64,000 nt of DNA, taken from positions 4,448 to 68,447 of the forward strand of contig JAXEJQ010000038.1 of the NCBI GenBank assembly GCA_034101475.1. The letters are read 5' to 3'. A model generated the notes under the pieces. That model saw only the letters and a list, made by a program, of their open reading frames with translations, had not been told where the DNA came from and made no database searches. The position numbers were made by a program, and so were the translations under genes. This DNA is from Limivivens sp034101475. Lineage in GTDB: Bacteria; Bacillota; Clostridia; Lachnospirales; Lachnospiraceae. This document shows positions 16,601 through 25,369 of the stretch, in pieces; position 1 is the first letter of the stretch, and every line of letters begins with the position of its first letter.

Positions 16601-17461
16601 TTATACTTGCGAATTCTTTCTGAGTGTTTCATTCATACTTCCGGTTCGATAACCCAGAAGATCCAGTGTTACATAGGAAAACCCAAAACCCTGCAATTGT
16701 TCATAGATTTCTTTTCTGGTCTCTTCCTGCAGTATTTTTTCAAACTCAAACGGCAAGACCTCAATTCTTGCAATACTGCCATGAATACGAACCCTTACCT
16801 GATGAAATCCCATATTTAAAAGAAGCTGCTCTGCCCTGTCTACCATGGAAAGTTTTTCCTTGGAAATAGTCTCTCCGTAAACAAATCTGGATGACAGGCA
16901 TGCAAAAGACTGCTTCTTCCAGGTAGACAGTCCCAGTTCCTTTGACAAAATCCTTATGTCCTTTTTATCAAAGCCGCATTCTCTAAGCGGGCTTTTCACT
17001 CCTAACTCAGCTACAGCCTGAAGTCCCGGACGGTAATCCCCATTATCATCCAGCTTGGAACCTTCCACAATTGCTTTGATGCCTTCTTTTTCCGTAATCC
17101 GGCCAATTTTTTCAAACAGTTCTCTCTTACACAGATAACAGCGGTTTTTCGGATTTTGGCAAAATCCTTCTATTTCCAGTTCTTCGGATTCCACCACAAT
17201 ATGACGGATACCTTCCTTTTGGCAAAACGCCTTTGCTTCCTCCAGTTCCCTTTTGGGAAAGGAACAGGACATGGCTGTCACCGCGATGCACTTATCTCCC
17301 AACTCTTCATGAGCCACTTTCAAGAGGAATGTGGAATCTACTCCACTGGAAAAGGCTACTGCTGCACTTCCCAATGTTCTGATGTATTTTTTTAATGAGT
17401 TCAGTTTCTCTGTCTGCTGCTCAGACGGAGAAGGAATATCCATAAAGCCAGATTCTCTCAT
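16601..17461 (-). CDS. larE: LarE-type sacrificial sulfur transferase (PP-loop ATPase)
   Basis: A 286-aa protein with PP-loop FSSGVDSTFLL near residue 38 and the LarE pattern NRCYLCKRELF, VEGSKLDDNGDYRPGLQA and QSFACLSSRFVYGE. The Cys in ACLSSR corresponds to the Cys that gives up its sulfur in Lactobacillus LarE when the nickel-pincer cofactor of lactate racemase is made. larA, larB and larC are not in the window, so the acceptor here may differ. It is last in the operon with three other sulfur-handling genes; codon use is AT-rich. The start could instead be the internal Met at about 17443. Confidence 0.88.
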   Translation of the reverse strand: MRESGFMDIPSPSEQQTEKLNSLKKYIRTLGSAAVAFSSGVDSTFLLKVAHEELGDKCIAVTAMSCSFPKRELEEAKAFCQKEGIRHIVVESEELEIEGFCQNPKNRCYLCKRELFEKIGRITEKEGIKAIVEGSKLDDNGDYRPGLQAVAELGVKSPLRECGFDKKDIRILSKELGLSTWKKQSFACLSSRFVYGETISKEKLSMVDRAEQLLLNMGFHQVRVRIHGSIARIEVLPFEFEKILQEETRKEIYEQLQGFGFSYVTLDLLGYRTGSMNETLRKNSQV

Positions 17462-17490
17462 AATTCAATCAACTCCTGTGTTTACATCTA

Positions 17491-18648
17491 TTATATGCTG
17501 TCATAATCGTCCAGAAAATGATAGGCTATATCATCCTTATGATATCCGATTACAGTTCTGAGATTGATATCCGTCACACTGTTAAAGATATTTGTTTCAA
17601 TCACACTGCTGGTCTTTCGGAACTGTGCAATCAAGTCCTTCATCTCATCCCGTTTTGAACCACGGCCGCCTCCGCAACTGACACAGTTTTCCGTAAACCG
17701 GCAGGCGCACTGGATAAAATGCAGACCATTGGAATCTCTCCATGCCTTTATTGCCTCTTCTTTAACCAGATACAACGGACGGATCAGTTCCATTCCTTCA
17801 AAATGCTGACTGTGAAGCTTCGGCATCATCGTCTCCACTTTTCCACTGTACAACATTCCCATCAGGATAGTTTCTATCACATCATCAAAATGATGCCCCA
17901 AAGCAATCTTATTACATCCCAATTCTTTCGCCTTAGCGTAAAGATATCCCCTTCTCATCCGTGCACACAAATAACAGGGATTGTGCTCGATCCCTGCTAC
18001 CGTATCAAAAATATCACTGTGAAAAACAGTCAGTGGAATACCAAGAAGTTCTGCATTATCCTGGATGATTTTCCAGTTGTCATCATTATATCCTGGATTC
18101 ATTACCAGAAATACTGCTTCAAAGGGAATTTTTCCATGCCGCTTCAATTCCTGAACCAGTTTCGCCAGAAGCATGGAATCCTTTCCCCCGGAAATACATA
18201 TTGCAATCCGGTCGCCCTCCTGTATCAGCTGATATTCATTCAGTGCTTTCGTAAAGGGACGCCATATACTCTTTCGGAATTTTTTTATAATACTGCGTTC
18301 AATCTCAGCAGTCTTTTCCCTGCGCTTCTCTTCTGATTCTTTCTCCATATATCTTGAAAGAGACAGCTTCAGATATGCCCGGTATCCGCCGCTTATGTTT
18401 ACCGCATCATACCCTTCTGCTTCCAGTTCTTCCGTATAAGCCAGGCTGCGTTCCCCTGTATGACATAAAAGGCAGACGGTTTTCTCTTTCGGCAAATCCA
18501 TTTTTCTTTCACTCAACTGTTCCATAGGGATATTGACAGCCCCCGGGAAAGTCCCCCTCCTATACTGGTCTTCTGGTCTGAGATCAACAATACAGCAGGT
18601 TGACGGATCTATCCTTTCCAGTTCATCAATTGTAATTTCTTTCATCAT
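17491..18648 (-). CDS. rhodanese-TtcA fusion, tRNA 2-thiolation-type protein
   Basis: A 385-aa protein with two domains. Residues 1-100 form a rhodanese with active-site loop CLLCHTGERS, and the rest is a TtcA/TilS-superfamily PP-loop ATPase (CISGGKDSMLL near residue 152; HNPCYLCARMRRG; LGHHFDDVIETIL; CACRFTENCVSCGGG). TtcA thiolates cytidine 32 of tRNA using an Fe-S cluster held by Cys residues. Fusing a sulfur carrier to the ligase suggests direct sulfur delivery, which is inference. GGGAG lies just upstream of tandem ATGATG. It follows the PLP enzyme by 16 bases. Confidence 0.88.
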   Translation of the reverse strand: MMKEITIDELERIDPSTCCIVDLRPEDQYRRGTFPGAVNIPMEQLSERKMDLPKEKTVCLLCHTGERSLAYTEELEAEGYDAVNISGGYRAYLKLSLSRYMEKESEEKRREKTAEIERSIIKKFRKSIWRPFTKALNEYQLIQEGDRIAICISGGKDSMLLAKLVQELKRHGKIPFEAVFLVMNPGYNDDNWKIIQDNAELLGIPLTVFHSDIFDTVAGIEHNPCYLCARMRRGYLYAKAKELGCNKIALGHHFDDVIETILMGMLYSGKVETMMPKLHSQHFEGMELIRPLYLVKEEAIKAWRDSNGLHFIQCACRFTENCVSCGGGRGSKRDEMKDLIAQFRKTSSVIETNIFNSVTDINLRTVIGYHKDDIAYHFLDDYDSI

Positions 18649-18664
18649 TTCTCCCGCCTGTGTT

Positions 18665-19861
18665 TTATAATCCGATTGCTTTCAAGGCCTGATCCAGATC
18701 ACGGATAATATCGCCCGGATCTTCCAGTCCCACACTGAATCGGATAAATCCTTTCCGGAATACCTCCGGATAAAGATGAATCCTTTCATCATAACTTGGC
18801 TGTGGGAAAATAAGGCTCTCATCATGTCCCAGGGAAACAGCAAAGGTCACCACCTTAAGAGCTGCACAAAAATGTTCCACCGTTTTGTCATCCGCATTCA
18901 ATCCGAAAGAAATCACCCCACCATAGCCGTTTTTCATCTGTTTTTTGGCAGTTTCATGGCCAGGATGACTGGTAAGCCCCGGATAGGATACAAAGGTTAC
19001 ATTCTCCCTTCCTTCCAGCCATTCGGCAATCTTCTGTGCAGATTGGTTGATCCGTTCCATACGAAGAGGAAATGTAACAGATCCCCGGAAAATCTGCCAG
19101 GCATTAAATGGGCTGATCACAGAACCTACATTCACCTGCGCTTCATATCGGATACGATCCATTGTCTCCAGATCATCAGATAATATTGCGCCTCCCTGTG
19201 CATCACCATGTCCATTGATGTACTTTGTAATTGCTTCCACTACAAAATCGGCTCCCAGTTCCAGCGGTTTCTGGTTATAAGGAGAAGCAAAAGTATTATC
19301 CACTGACAAAACAGCACCGTTCCGGTGTGCGATTTCCGCTATGGCTGCTATGTCTGTGATTCCATTTGTGGGATTATCCGGTGTCTCAATATGAACCAGT
19401 TTTGTGCCCGGTGTGATTGCTTTTTTCACTGCTTCGAGATCCGTCATATCCACCATAACTGTTTCCACCCTGAATTTGCGGTTGAAAAGCTCATGAAACA
19501 TTCTGTATACTGCCATATAACTGACATTTGGATACACTACCCTGTCTCCTGTTTCCAGAAGGGTCCAGAATAAAGCATGCAGTGCCGCAACTCCGCTTGC
19601 CAGTACAATAGCATCATCCGCATCATGCAATGCTGCGATTTTTTCTTCCAGCCAGTGCTGGTTGGGATTCCCGTTTCTGGCATACATCAAAAGGTCTGTG
19701 GAAGAGTAATTGACCTTTGACAGATCATCCGGTAATTTGAAACTGTTTGCCATATGAAGCGGACGCCGGACAGCGCCTGTTTCCGCGTCATACTCCGTGC
19801 CCGTATGAATTGCCTGCGTTGTAATGTCATAGCCTTTATATTTATTCTTTTTCTTTGCCAT
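18665..19861 (-). CDS. trans-sulfuration (Cys/Met metabolism) PLP-dependent enzyme
   Basis: A 398-aa fold-type I PLP enzyme. Seen: ASGVAALHALFWTLLETGD, DNPTNGITDIAAIAEIAHRNGAVLSVDNTFASPYNQKPLELGAD-type core (Asp and Ser for PLP) and the Schiff-base Lys in AITKYINGHGD. The family includes methionine gamma-lyase, cystathionine gamma-lyase/synthase and O-acetylhomoserine sulfhydrylase; the exact reaction cannot be read here. Context (rhodanese-TtcA, LarE, TcdA) suggests it releases sulfur or thiol from an amino acid for transfer. The start at 19861 has GAGGACAG upstream; the frame extends to 19882. Confidence 0.88.
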   Translation of the reverse strand: MAKKKNKYKGYDITTQAIHTGTEYDAETGAVRRPLHMANSFKLPDDLSKVNYSSTDLLMYARNGNPNQHWLEEKIAALHDADDAIVLASGVAALHALFWTLLETGDRVVYPNVSYMAVYRMFHELFNRKFRVETVMVDMTDLEAVKKAITPGTKLVHIETPDNPTNGITDIAAIAEIAHRNGAVLSVDNTFASPYNQKPLELGADFVVEAITKYINGHGDAQGGAILSDDLETMDRIRYEAQVNVGSVISPFNAWQIFRGSVTFPLRMERINQSAQKIAEWLEGRENVTFVSYPGLTSHPGHETAKKQMKNGYGGVISFGLNADDKTVEHFCAALKVVTFAVSLGHDESLIFPQPSYDERIHLYPEVFRKGFIRFSVGLEDPGDIIRDLDQALKAIGL

Positions 19862-19871
19862 GTTTCTGTCC

Positions 19872-20651
19872 TCATCTTTCATTGTTTCTTTTTCTGTCTG
19901 TATACGTCAGATCCTTCACTACCTCGCCGGCTATGATAAGACCTGCCACAGACGGAACAAATGCCACACTTCCCGGAATATCCCTGCGCTCCGTGCATTT
20001 ATGTTTTGCACCCGGCGGGCAGATACAGTGGCTCCTGCAGCTAATGGACATATCTTCCAACGGTCTGGTGGGTTTCTCTTCAGAATAAACGACCTTCAGT
20101 TCCTTCACACCACGTTTTTTCAGTTCTCTTCTCATCACTTTCGCCAGAGGGCACATCTTCGTTTTATAAATATCCGACACCAGAAACGCACTGGCATCCA
20201 ACTTGTTTCCTGCACCCATACAGCTGATCACAGGCACCTGTTTCTTTTTTGCCTGCATGACAATTTCCAGTTTCGCTGTGACCGTATCTACAGCATCCAC
20301 GACATAATCATATTTTTCAAATGGGAAATCCTCCGCATTTTCCGGAAGAAAGAAACACCTGTGTACATTCACTTCCACATCCGGATTAATCTCCAGCATA
20401 CGCTCTTTCATCACATCTGCCTTATATTTTCCCACTGTTTTTCTGGTGGCTATGATCTGTCTGTTAAGATTGGTCAGACACACTTTGTCATCATCGATCA
20501 GATCAAAAGCCCCCACACCGCTTCGCACGAGCGCTTCACACACATAACCGCCCACACCGCCGATTCCAAAGACAGCAACTCTGGAATTCTGCAATTTTTC
20601 CATCGCTTCTTTTCCAAGAAGAAGCTGTGATCTTGAAAACTGATTCAGCAT
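19872..20651 (-). CDS. tcdA: tRNA threonylcarbamoyladenosine dehydratase TcdA (ThiF/E1-like)
   Basis: A 259-aa E1-like enzyme that cyclises t6A37 in tRNA. Rossmann motif VFGIGGVGGYVCEALVRSG, then DDDKVCLTNLNRQ and DAVDTVTAKL; the Cys-rich stretch ISCRSHCICPPGAKHKC is typical of the C-terminal domain. The start at 20651 has AAAGGGTGG 6 bases upstream; the frame open to 20702 runs into the 68-bp repeat and is not credible. First gene of a four-gene operon with its own promoter. TcdA commonly partners the sulfur-transfer proteins CsdA/CsdE, in line with this neighbourhood. Confidence 0.92.
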   Translation of the reverse strand: MLNQFSRSQLLLGKEAMEKLQNSRVAVFGIGGVGGYVCEALVRSGVGAFDLIDDDKVCLTNLNRQIIATRKTVGKYKADVMKERMLEINPDVEVNVHRCFFLPENAEDFPFEKYDYVVDAVDTVTAKLEIVMQAKKKQVPVISCMGAGNKLDASAFLVSDIYKTKMCPLAKVMRRELKKRGVKELKVVYSEEKPTRPLEDMSISCRSHCICPPGAKHKCTERRDIPGSVAFVPSVAGLIIAGEVVKDLTYTDRKRNNER

Positions 20652-20677
20652 ATAGACCACCCTTTCCTGTATAACAA

Positions 20678-20745
20678 TGATGTTGGGGTCAAAAGATGCC
20701 ATACGGATTGTTCCGTGCTTCGCACTCCCACAATCCTGGCATCAT
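20678..20745 (-). repeat. 68-bp palindromic repeat, copy 2 (tcdA leader)
   Basis: The reverse complement is nearly identical to 4791-4858 and folds into the same nested hairpin with inner GTGC-GAA-GCAC. It lies in the tcdA leader in the same orientation relative to transcription as the lexA copy. Flanks outside TGATG/CATCA differ between copies. Confidence 0.85.
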
Positions 20746-20804
20746 AAAAATATATTTCATGATTCATGTTCATACATTTTTCCTATCGTTTTAATATGAT
20801 TTAT

Positions 20805-20833
20805 ATATTACTATTTTCGTTTTGTTTTGTCAA
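20805..20833 (-). promoter_or_regulatory. promoter of the tcdA-PLP-ttcA-larE operon
   Basis: Minus-strand TTGACA (20828-20833), 17 bases and TAATAT (20805-20810). The leader to the tcdA start is about 145 bases and contains the palindromic repeat. Confidence 0.75.
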
Positions 20834-20875
20834 CAGGAAGGCTATCAATCCAAAGACTGGGGATGAAAATAAGCA

Positions 20876-20920
20876 CAAAAAGAGGCACTGACTATTCGAA
20901 AAATAATCAATGCCTTTTTG
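20876..20920. terminator. terminator between MarR remnant and tcdA promoter
   Basis: CAAAAAGAGGCA (20876-20887) pairs with TGCCTTTTTG (20911-20920), with A and T tracts on both sides, so it can act in either direction. Confidence 0.65.
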
Positions 20921-20985
20921 TATACTGCCTGTCACCAAACATTCGTAATCCGCTTATTATGGTGTACCCGGAGCAGAGAAACGAG

Positions 20986-21171
20986 TCAGGTTGACAATGA
21001 TAGGTACTGATGAATATTCTCAAAAATCCGCTCGTTGCACTGTTTCATAAATTCCAGCTCTTCCTGGGAAAGTCCCTGAAACATAATACGAAAAACTTCT
21101 TTCTGAGCGGCCTGTCCGTCTGTGATGATCGTCTGTGCCTTTTCACAGATGGACAGATGGACGGTCTTCAA
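20986..21171 (-). pseudogene. C-terminal remnant of a MarR-family regulator
   Basis: A 61-residue frame whose last half, FQGLSQEELEFMKQCNERIFENI, reads like the final helix of MarR regulators, which pairs with its partner in the dimer. The DNA-binding wing is absent and no ribosome binding site precedes it. Probably a decayed gene. The rest of 20746-21251 holds the promoter and terminators listed separately. Confidence 0.4.
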
Positions 21172-21185
21172 AGAAATGTCAAGAG

Positions 21186-21218
21186 AAAACCGCCGGCCAT
21201 AAAACAGACCGGCGGTTT
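21186..21218 (-). terminator. terminator after the DUF362 gene
   Basis: AAACCGCCGG (21187-21196) pairs with CCGGCGGTTT (21209-21218); the minus strand continues TTTTCTCTT. It is 33 bases past the stop at 21252. Confidence 0.8.
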
Positions 21219-21251
21219 CCGGAAAAGCTGCAAAAGGCAGCGCCCCGGAAA

Positions 21252-22118
21252 TTATGCAATTTCGATGAGTTCATATTCTCTTGTGCCGTAACCCAGCTCC
21301 GCAGCAGCCTCGATGGTATGAACACCGTTTCTGCTCTCAATCCGCTCCAGCAGGTGGGGCTTTCCGGGGTCAGAGCAGGCGTATACCAGATCGATACATG
21401 CCTGATCAATGGCAATGGGATCGGTGGATGCCAGAATGCCGATGTCTGCAATACAGGGATCCTCGGCCTTTGCGCAGCAGTCACAGTCCACGCTCATATT
21501 TTTCATCACATTGATATAAACCAGGCGGCCTTCAAAATAGTCCACCACGCTCCCGGCGGCATCGGCCATGGACTCCAGAAAGAGATCATGGTCGGCGGTC
21601 CAGATTTTCTCCGGTTCTCCGGCCCCGTGAATATAAGCTTTGCCGTAGGAAGAGGCTACGCCGATGGAGAGCTGCTTCAGCGCTCCGCCGTAGCCGCCCA
21701 TGGGATGCCCTTTAAAATGGGATAGAACCAGCATGGAATCATAGTTTTCAATATGCCTGCCCACGTAATTTTCATGGATCACTTTTCCATTTGGAATCGG
21801 AAGCTTCCGGTCCGGACCCTCTGCATCCAGAATGTCCACATCAAAATGGCTGCTCCAGCCATGGTATTCCATCAGCTTCTGATGGCGTGCGGTCTCGTTT
21901 CGCTCTCCGCTGTAAGCGGTATTGCATTCCACAACAGTACCCTGAACATGGTCAATGACCGGCTTCCAGAAATCGGGTCCCAGAAAATTCTGATTGCCTT
22001 TCTCACCGGAATGCAGTTTCACTGCGACCCTGCCGGGCAGATCCTTTCCGACCTTCTGAAAAAGCTCCAGAACCTTTTCAGGAGTGATGGTACGGGTAAA
22101 GTATACAGTTGCGCTCAT
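21252..22118 (-). CDS. DUF362 domain protein
   Basis: A 288-aa cytosolic protein with DUF362 features: VAVKLHSGEKGN, HFKGHPMGGYGGALKQLSIG and DIGILASTDPIAIDQACIDLVY, plus a Cys cluster DCDCCAKAEDPC near residue 208 that could hold metal. Some family members also carry a ferredoxin domain; this one does not. Function is unknown. It is monocistronic, has a terminator, and lies just downstream of the first Fec-type importer on the same strand (68-base gap). Confidence 0.85.
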   Translation of the reverse strand: MSATVYFTRTITPEKVLELFQKVGKDLPGRVAVKLHSGEKGNQNFLGPDFWKPVIDHVQGTVVECNTAYSGERNETARHQKLMEYHGWSSHFDVDILDAEGPDRKLPIPNGKVIHENYVGRHIENYDSMLVLSHFKGHPMGGYGGALKQLSIGVASSYGKAYIHGAGEPEKIWTADHDLFLESMADAAGSVVDYFEGRLVYINVMKNMSVDCDCCAKAEDPCIADIGILASTDPIAIDQACIDLVYACSDPGKPHLLERIESRNGVHTIEAAAELGYGTREYELIEIA

Positions 22119-22186
22119 GATATTCCCTCCCCAAAATGTGTTTTCTGATTACCATTTATAGTCCAGAATACCGGGAAAGTCAAGGG

Positions 22187-22939
22187 CTATTCCGAATAAT
22201 CAATATATATTTTTCCGTTATGCCGGAATATTTCCGCCTGGATCTGATAAAGCTGTTTTACCAGCTCTTCGCTGATGATTTCCGCGGGTCTTCCGTCTGC
22301 AAAATTCCTGCCGTCCTTCAGTACATAGACCCGGTCGCAGAATTTTGAGGCAAGGCTCAGGTCATGAAGGGCTGTCAGGACGGTCTTTCCGGATTTTTTC
22401 AGGAGAGTCAGGGTCTTGATCTGACCGCCGATATCCAGATGGTTTGTGGGTTCGTCCAGAATAATCATTTCCGTCTCCTGGGCCAGTGCCCGGGCAATCA
22501 GGATCCGCTGCTTTTCTCCGCCGGACAGGCTTAAAAAGCTGCGCTCCAGAAAGTCCTCCATTTCCACCATGGCCAGGGAACGCCGGATCATTTCCTGATC
22601 CTCCAGGTTTGCGCTTTCCATCAGCCGCTTTCTGGGATATCTTCCCATCTGCACGACTTCCTGAACGGTAAAATCAAAATTCGCTTCACTCTCCTGGGCA
22701 ACCACAGCGATTTTCTCTGCCATCTGCCGGTTGGTCATTTTCAGGAGGCTTTTGCCTTCCAGAAGGATTTCGCCTGAAGAAGGGGTGAGCATTTTGTAGA
22801 TATTTTTCAGAAGAGTGGATTTTCCGCTGCCGTTGGGACCGATTACTCCGATGAATTCCCCTTTCTGCACTTCCAGAGAGATCTGCTCAATGATCGAAAT
22901 ATGTTTTGTACGATAACTCAGATTTTCAACTTTCAGCAT
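22187..22939 (-). CDS. FecE/BtuD-type ABC ATPase, importer 1
   Basis: A 250-aa ATPase: Walker A GPNGSGKST (34-42), signature LSGGEKQR, Walker B MIILDEPTNHLD, switch His in LTALHDLSLA. It powers uptake of an iron/cobalamin/heme-type chelate together with the permease 11 bases upstream and the binding protein before that. A cobalamin riboswitch at the head of the operon makes a corrinoid or cobalt-related ligand the best guess. Confidence 0.9.
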   Translation of the reverse strand: MLKVENLSYRTKHISIIEQISLEVQKGEFIGVIGPNGSGKSTLLKNIYKMLTPSSGEILLEGKSLLKMTNRQMAEKIAVVAQESEANFDFTVQEVVQMGRYPRKRLMESANLEDQEMIRRSLAMVEMEDFLERSFLSLSGGEKQRILIARALAQETEMIILDEPTNHLDIGGQIKTLTLLKKSGKTVLTALHDLSLASKFCDRVYVLKDGRNFADGRPAEIISEELVKQLYQIQAEIFRHNGKIYIDYSE

Positions 22940-22950
22940 CAGACCACCTC

Positions 22951-24012
22951 CTAGGATTTGCTTCCGAAGGAATATTTCCGGACTTTAATCATCCACAGGA
23001 AGAAGGGTGCGCCGATCATGGATGTGATGATACCGATGGGGATCTCACTGGGCGCATCCAGCATTCTGGCTCCCACATCCACCCAGATCAGAAAAATGGC
23101 ACCCAGAAATGTGGAAATGGGAATCACTTTCCGGTGATCCGCACCGACCATGGAACGGACAATGTGCGGAATGACCAGGCCCACAAAGCCGATGCAGCCT
23201 GCTACGGATACGGCGATGCCAGTCATGGCGGCTGAAATGAAAACGGTGATTTTCCGGACAAAATTTACGTTGACCCCCAGGGTTACCGCGCTGCTCTCTC
23301 CCATCAGAAGAGCGTTCAGGGAGCTGGAAAGAGCGTAAAGGCAAAGGATTCCAGGCAGAAAAACAATGGCCAGGGGAATCAGGTCTTTCCATTCGGCGCT
23401 GGCAATGCTGCCAAGCATCCAGAAGGTGACCTGCTTGATTTTACTCTCATCAGGCGCTTTGTAGACAATAAAGTTGGAAAAGGCCGTAAACATGGCCGAT
23501 ACGGCAGTACCTACCAGCACCAGCTTGATGGGAGCCACTTCCCTTCCGGATTTCGCCAGGTAATAGACAATCAGGATGGCTGCCATGGCGCCTGCAAAGG
23601 CACCGACCTGGATTGCCCAGGATCCGCAGAAGGACAGAACACCTGTTGCGATGGCAAGGGAGGCGCCGAAGGACGCGCCGGAGGAAATACCGAGGACATA
23701 GGGGCTGGCCAGGGGATTTTTGGTAAAAGACTGCATGGCAACGCCGGAAATCGTCAGACAGATCCCCACCAGTGCGCCAAGAAGGACTCTGGGCACCCGC
23801 AGATGCCAGATAATATTCTGAGTATTTGTCTGAATATCCGAGACATCTCCCAGACCGGTGAGACGGTTTAAAACAACCCGCCAGACGGTATCGAAGGGAA
23901 TACTCACCGGACCGATGCCGATGCCCAGAATGATGGAAAGAACCAATATTCCAGCTAAGACCATGCAGGTAATCCCCACATGGTCTCGCATATACTTACA
24001 GATCTGTTTCAT
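22951..24012 (-). CDS. FecCD/BtuC-type permease, importer 1
   Basis: A 353-aa membrane protein with about ten hydrophobic segments and FecCD motifs WHLRVPRVLLGALVG, GISSGASFGASLA and GCIGFVGLVIPHIVRSMVG. The start is placed at MKQICKYM (24012), 4 bases after the binding-protein stop; the frame open to 24072 reads back through that gene. BtuC proteins form dimers. Confidence 0.92.
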   Translation of the reverse strand: MKQICKYMRDHVGITCMVLAGILVLSIILGIGIGPVSIPFDTVWRVVLNRLTGLGDVSDIQTNTQNIIWHLRVPRVLLGALVGICLTISGVAMQSFTKNPLASPYVLGISSGASFGASLAIATGVLSFCGSWAIQVGAFAGAMAAILIVYYLAKSGREVAPIKLVLVGTAVSAMFTAFSNFIVYKAPDESKIKQVTFWMLGSIASAEWKDLIPLAIVFLPGILCLYALSSSLNALLMGESSAVTLGVNVNFVRKITVFISAAMTGIAVSVAGCIGFVGLVIPHIVRSMVGADHRKVIPISTFLGAIFLIWVDVGARMLDAPSEIPIGIITSMIGAPFFLWMIKVRKYSFGSKS

Positions 24013-24016
24013 GATT

Positions 24017-24988
24017 TCATTCGAAGCATTCCGGGTGGAAAGCCTGGGCAAATTTCTCGATGGTATCGGCAACTCTGGTGCTCGCGAAAACTTCCGGCAG
24101 GGTAATCACCAGATAGTTCTGATTCTGAACGGCGGTCACACCGGCCAGAGCTTCATTTTCATTTAAAAACTGGATTTTTTCCTCTGCGGTCACATCGCCG
24201 TAGTCGTTGATGACAATCACATCCGGGTTCGCTTCCACAACGGATTCCCAGCTTACGGTGTTCCAGGTTTTTTCCAGATCTTCAAATACATTGACGCCGC
24301 CGGCGTGGCGGATCAGCTTGGAGGTAAAATTGTTGCCGGGGGTATAGGCGCCGCCGTCCATCTCGCAGTCAAAGTTAAATACTCTGACGGTTTCCGCATC
24401 CGCAAGCTTTTCCTCAATGCCTGCGATCTTTTCCTTCATGGCGTTCACGACTTCATCGGCTTTCTCTTCCACCTGGAAAATCCTTCCGAGGTTATAAAAA
24501 TCCTGATAAACGTCTTCCACATCGCAGCCCAGCTTATAGCCTTCGATGGAAGAAAGAGACATGATGCAGTATTCGGTAAGCTTGTCATGGGTTGCAATGG
24601 AGCTGTCCTTTTCGCTGAAGGCAGAGCTTCTGCCGTAGATAAAGTCGGGATTCAGATCCAGAACCACTTCCAGAGACGGGTATTTCTCTGCAATTACCGG
24701 TTTGGATTCGTATTCTTCCTGATATTCCTCTGAAACCTTTGCGTTGTTGTAGCAGGTTCCGATGATCTTGTCCCCAAGTCCCAGAGCCATCAGCTCTTCT
24801 CCGGTATTGGGATTGGTGCTGAGCACACGCTCCGGCACATGATCAAAGGTGACCTCCTGGTCATCCTTTGTCACCAGCGTAAACGGGAAGGCGGAATCAC
24901 CGGCTTCCTCTGCGAAAACACCGGCGGGAGTCATCATCATGGCGCCTGCCATCAGAACTGCGAGTAACTGTCTGCTTCTGTTTTTCAT
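24017..24988 (-). CDS. FecB/BtuF-type substrate-binding protein, importer 1
   Basis: A 323-aa exported protein. The signal peptide (1-25, ending GVFA) has no lipobox Cys. The mature fold shows the helical-backbone features of cluster A-II binding proteins: VTFDHVPERVLSTNPNTGEELMALGLGDKIIGT, PDFIYGRSSAF, TPGNNFTSKLIRHAGGVNVF and NPDVIVINDYGD. AAGGAGG lies 8 bases before ATG 24988. First gene of the operon below a cobalamin riboswitch. Confidence 0.92.
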   Translation of the reverse strand: MKNRSRQLLAVLMAGAMMMTPAGVFAEEAGDSAFPFTLVTKDDQEVTFDHVPERVLSTNPNTGEELMALGLGDKIIGTCYNNAKVSEEYQEEYESKPVIAEKYPSLEVVLDLNPDFIYGRSSAFSEKDSSIATHDKLTEYCIMSLSSIEGYKLGCDVEDVYQDFYNLGRIFQVEEKADEVVNAMKEKIAGIEEKLADAETVRVFNFDCEMDGGAYTPGNNFTSKLIRHAGGVNVFEDLEKTWNTVSWESVVEANPDVIVINDYGDVTAEEKIQFLNENEALAGVTAVQNQNYLVITLPEVFASTRVADTIEKFAQAFHPECFE

Positions 24989-25033
24989 GTTTGTTTTTCC
25001 TCCTTTTTCTTTCCACGTCAAGATAAGAAAGGT

Positions 25034-25062
25034 AAAAAAAATGAAGCGCCAAATGACACTCC
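25034..25062 (-). terminator. expression-platform terminator of riboswitch 1
   Basis: Minus-strand GGAGTG can pair with CGCTTC (including G-U pairs) around TCATTTGG, followed by ATTTTTTTT, between the riboswitch and the binding-protein gene. The stem is short, so the assignment is moderate. Confidence 0.5.
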
Positions 25063-25125
25063 ATCTGATTTCTTTGCGTAGTTCTCACAAAGTCAATCTC
25101 TTTGGCGGGAAGATGCTTTGACTTA

Positions 25126-25290
25126 TGCTGCCAAGCAGGTATCCTGACTCTACATTCAGCTTCGTCCAGCCTTCTCATGCATATGCACAATGGCGAACTT
25201 TCGTTCCCGGACATGCCATGTAATTACAGTGACCCGATCGTACAGGAATCTCACCTGACTTCCCTTTTCATTCTGCACTCCCGCAAAAAA
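25126..25290 (-). promoter_or_regulatory. cobalamin riboswitch 1
   Basis: The transcribed strand contains, in order, GGGAAGTCAGGTGAGATTCC, a GGGTCACTGT segment, a variable arm and the B12-box-like GAGTCAGGATACCTGC near 25135-25151. These are core elements of the AdoCbl aptamer. It precedes the importer 1 operon and should switch it off when cobalamin is plentiful. Confidence 0.9.
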
Positions 25291-25340
25291 ACGGAGCGCG
25301 GACCACTTTGCAGCATTTCTATTTGGTTTTGATAAAAATG

Positions 25341-25369
25341 ATTCTAGCACAGGTCTTTCTCATTGTCAA
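25341..25369 (-). promoter_or_regulatory. promoter of the importer 1 operon
   Basis: Minus-strand TTGACA (25364-25369), 17 bases, TAGAAT (25341-25346), just past the stop of the upstream ATPase gene. Confidence 0.85.

Noticed and set aside
20941..21000. ACGAGTCAGGTTGAC as a fourth cobalamin riboswitch
   Set aside because: Only a short GAGTCAGG match; none of the other aptamer blocks is nearby.
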